Below are positions 63,790 to 64,000 of a stretch of DNA of 64,000 nucleotides, in pieces. The notes below the pieces were generated by a model. The model was not told the origin of the DNA. It searched no databases and saw only the letters and a program-made list of their open reading frames with translations. Location: contig NZ_CP017477.1 of NCBI RefSeq assembly GCF_001761365.1, positions 456,501 to 520,500 on the forward strand, written 5' to 3'. The stretch comes from Polaribacter vadi. GTDB lineage: Bacteria > Bacteroidota > Bacteroidia > Flavobacteriales > Flavobacteriaceae. Both the position numbers and the translations under genes were made by a program. Within the stretch, counting starts at the first letter, position 1; every line of letters starts with the position of its first letter.

Positions 63790-64000
63790 TTAACTCACAA
63801 ATGCACTATATCCTGTAATTGCTCTACCAACAATTAATGAGTTAATTTCTTTGGTACCTTCATAACTATAAATAGCTTCTGCATCTGCAACAAAACGAGC
63901 TACATTATATTCTAAAAGTATTCCATTTCCTCCCATAACTTCTCTAGCTCTGCTCACTACATCTCGAGTTCTCATACTACAAAAAACTTTTGCAAGGCTT
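63790..64000 (-). CDS. Acyl-CoA dehydrogenase, C-terminal end (5' part outside window)
   Basis: About 70 residues visible, reading [20 protein letters not shown], then [41 protein letters not shown] and stop. This is the C-terminal FAD-binding helix bundle of acyl-CoA dehydrogenases, closest in pattern to glutaryl-CoA dehydrogenase (EGT..I..LI.GRAITG). The catalytic Glu and the N-terminal part are beyond the window edge; the frame is open to base 64000. Confidence 0.9.
   Translation of the reverse strand, partial: SLAKVFCSMRTRDVVSRAREVMGGNGILLEYNVARFVADAEAIYSYEGTKEINSLIVGRAITGYSAFVS

Overview
The window is chromosomal DNA from a marine-type member of the Flavobacteriaceae (Bacteroidota), close to genera such as Polaribacter or Tenacibaculum. 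The evidence is a very A+T-rich base composition, TAnnTTTG-type -7 promoter boxes, no obvious Shine-Dalgarno sites, and a gene set typical of the family: a split transketolase, sigma factor plus DUF4252 operon, bacillithiol-linked YtxJ, TM2, DUF6266, DUF1015 and serC/serA. No rRNA, tRNA, CRISPR array or prophage was seen. The genus is an inference.

Layout. 1-4.1 kb: truncated xerD, then four envelope genes, then aroQ; a decayed copy of the xerD 5' end lies inside this interval. 4.1-7.1 kb: two tandem S41-protease lipoproteins, one lacking the catalytic Lys. 7.2-9.3 kb: ECF sigma factor, membrane partner and two DUF4252 proteins. 9.4-16.4 kb: housekeeping genes (porin-like protein, C-terminal transketolase half, maf, smpB, histidine phosphatase, clpB). 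16.5-24.2 kb: ytxJ, a helicase and a polyamine operon (arginine decarboxylase, agmatinase, GNAT-nitrilase fusion, deoxyhypusine synthase-like protein) behind a long leader with a small ORF. 24.3-26.5 kb: a FUSC membrane protein.

26.6-38.2 kb is the accessory region. Small genes, all on the minus strand, mostly encode secreted proteins, lipoproteins or unknown proteins. They are separated by ~125-150 bp imperfect palindromes (E2-E8) with complementary arms and a short central hairpin. Base changes in one arm are matched in the other, so the fold appears to be under selection. Genes are packed tightly between the palindromes, as in integron cassette arrays, but the sites are not canonical attC sites and no integron integrase is visible. 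A complete IS3-family element has inserted into one palindrome with a 4-bp target duplication, and the 3' end of fahA with its terminator is duplicated inside the region. A ninth palindrome (E9) lies 13 kb away beside a lone hydrolase gene. This array is the best candidate for an undescribed system.

38.2-64 kb returns to core functions: fahA, glyA, a Na+/H+ antiporter, a cluster of small hydrophilic stress-type proteins, rmuC, an acyltransferase, pepT, a patatin, DUF72, a second sigma/anti-sigma pair, an exonuclease with a degenerate GIY-YIG-like region, yggS, the DUF1015-serA-serC serine cluster (with a perfect 50-bp palindrome), a LuxC-type acyl-CoA reductase, ferredoxin, a carboxypeptidase-regulatory-like protein, ychF and the end of an acyl-CoA dehydrogenase gene. 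Several starts were moved to internal Met codons where a signal peptide, a lipobox or overlap with a palindrome shows that the longest frame is too long.
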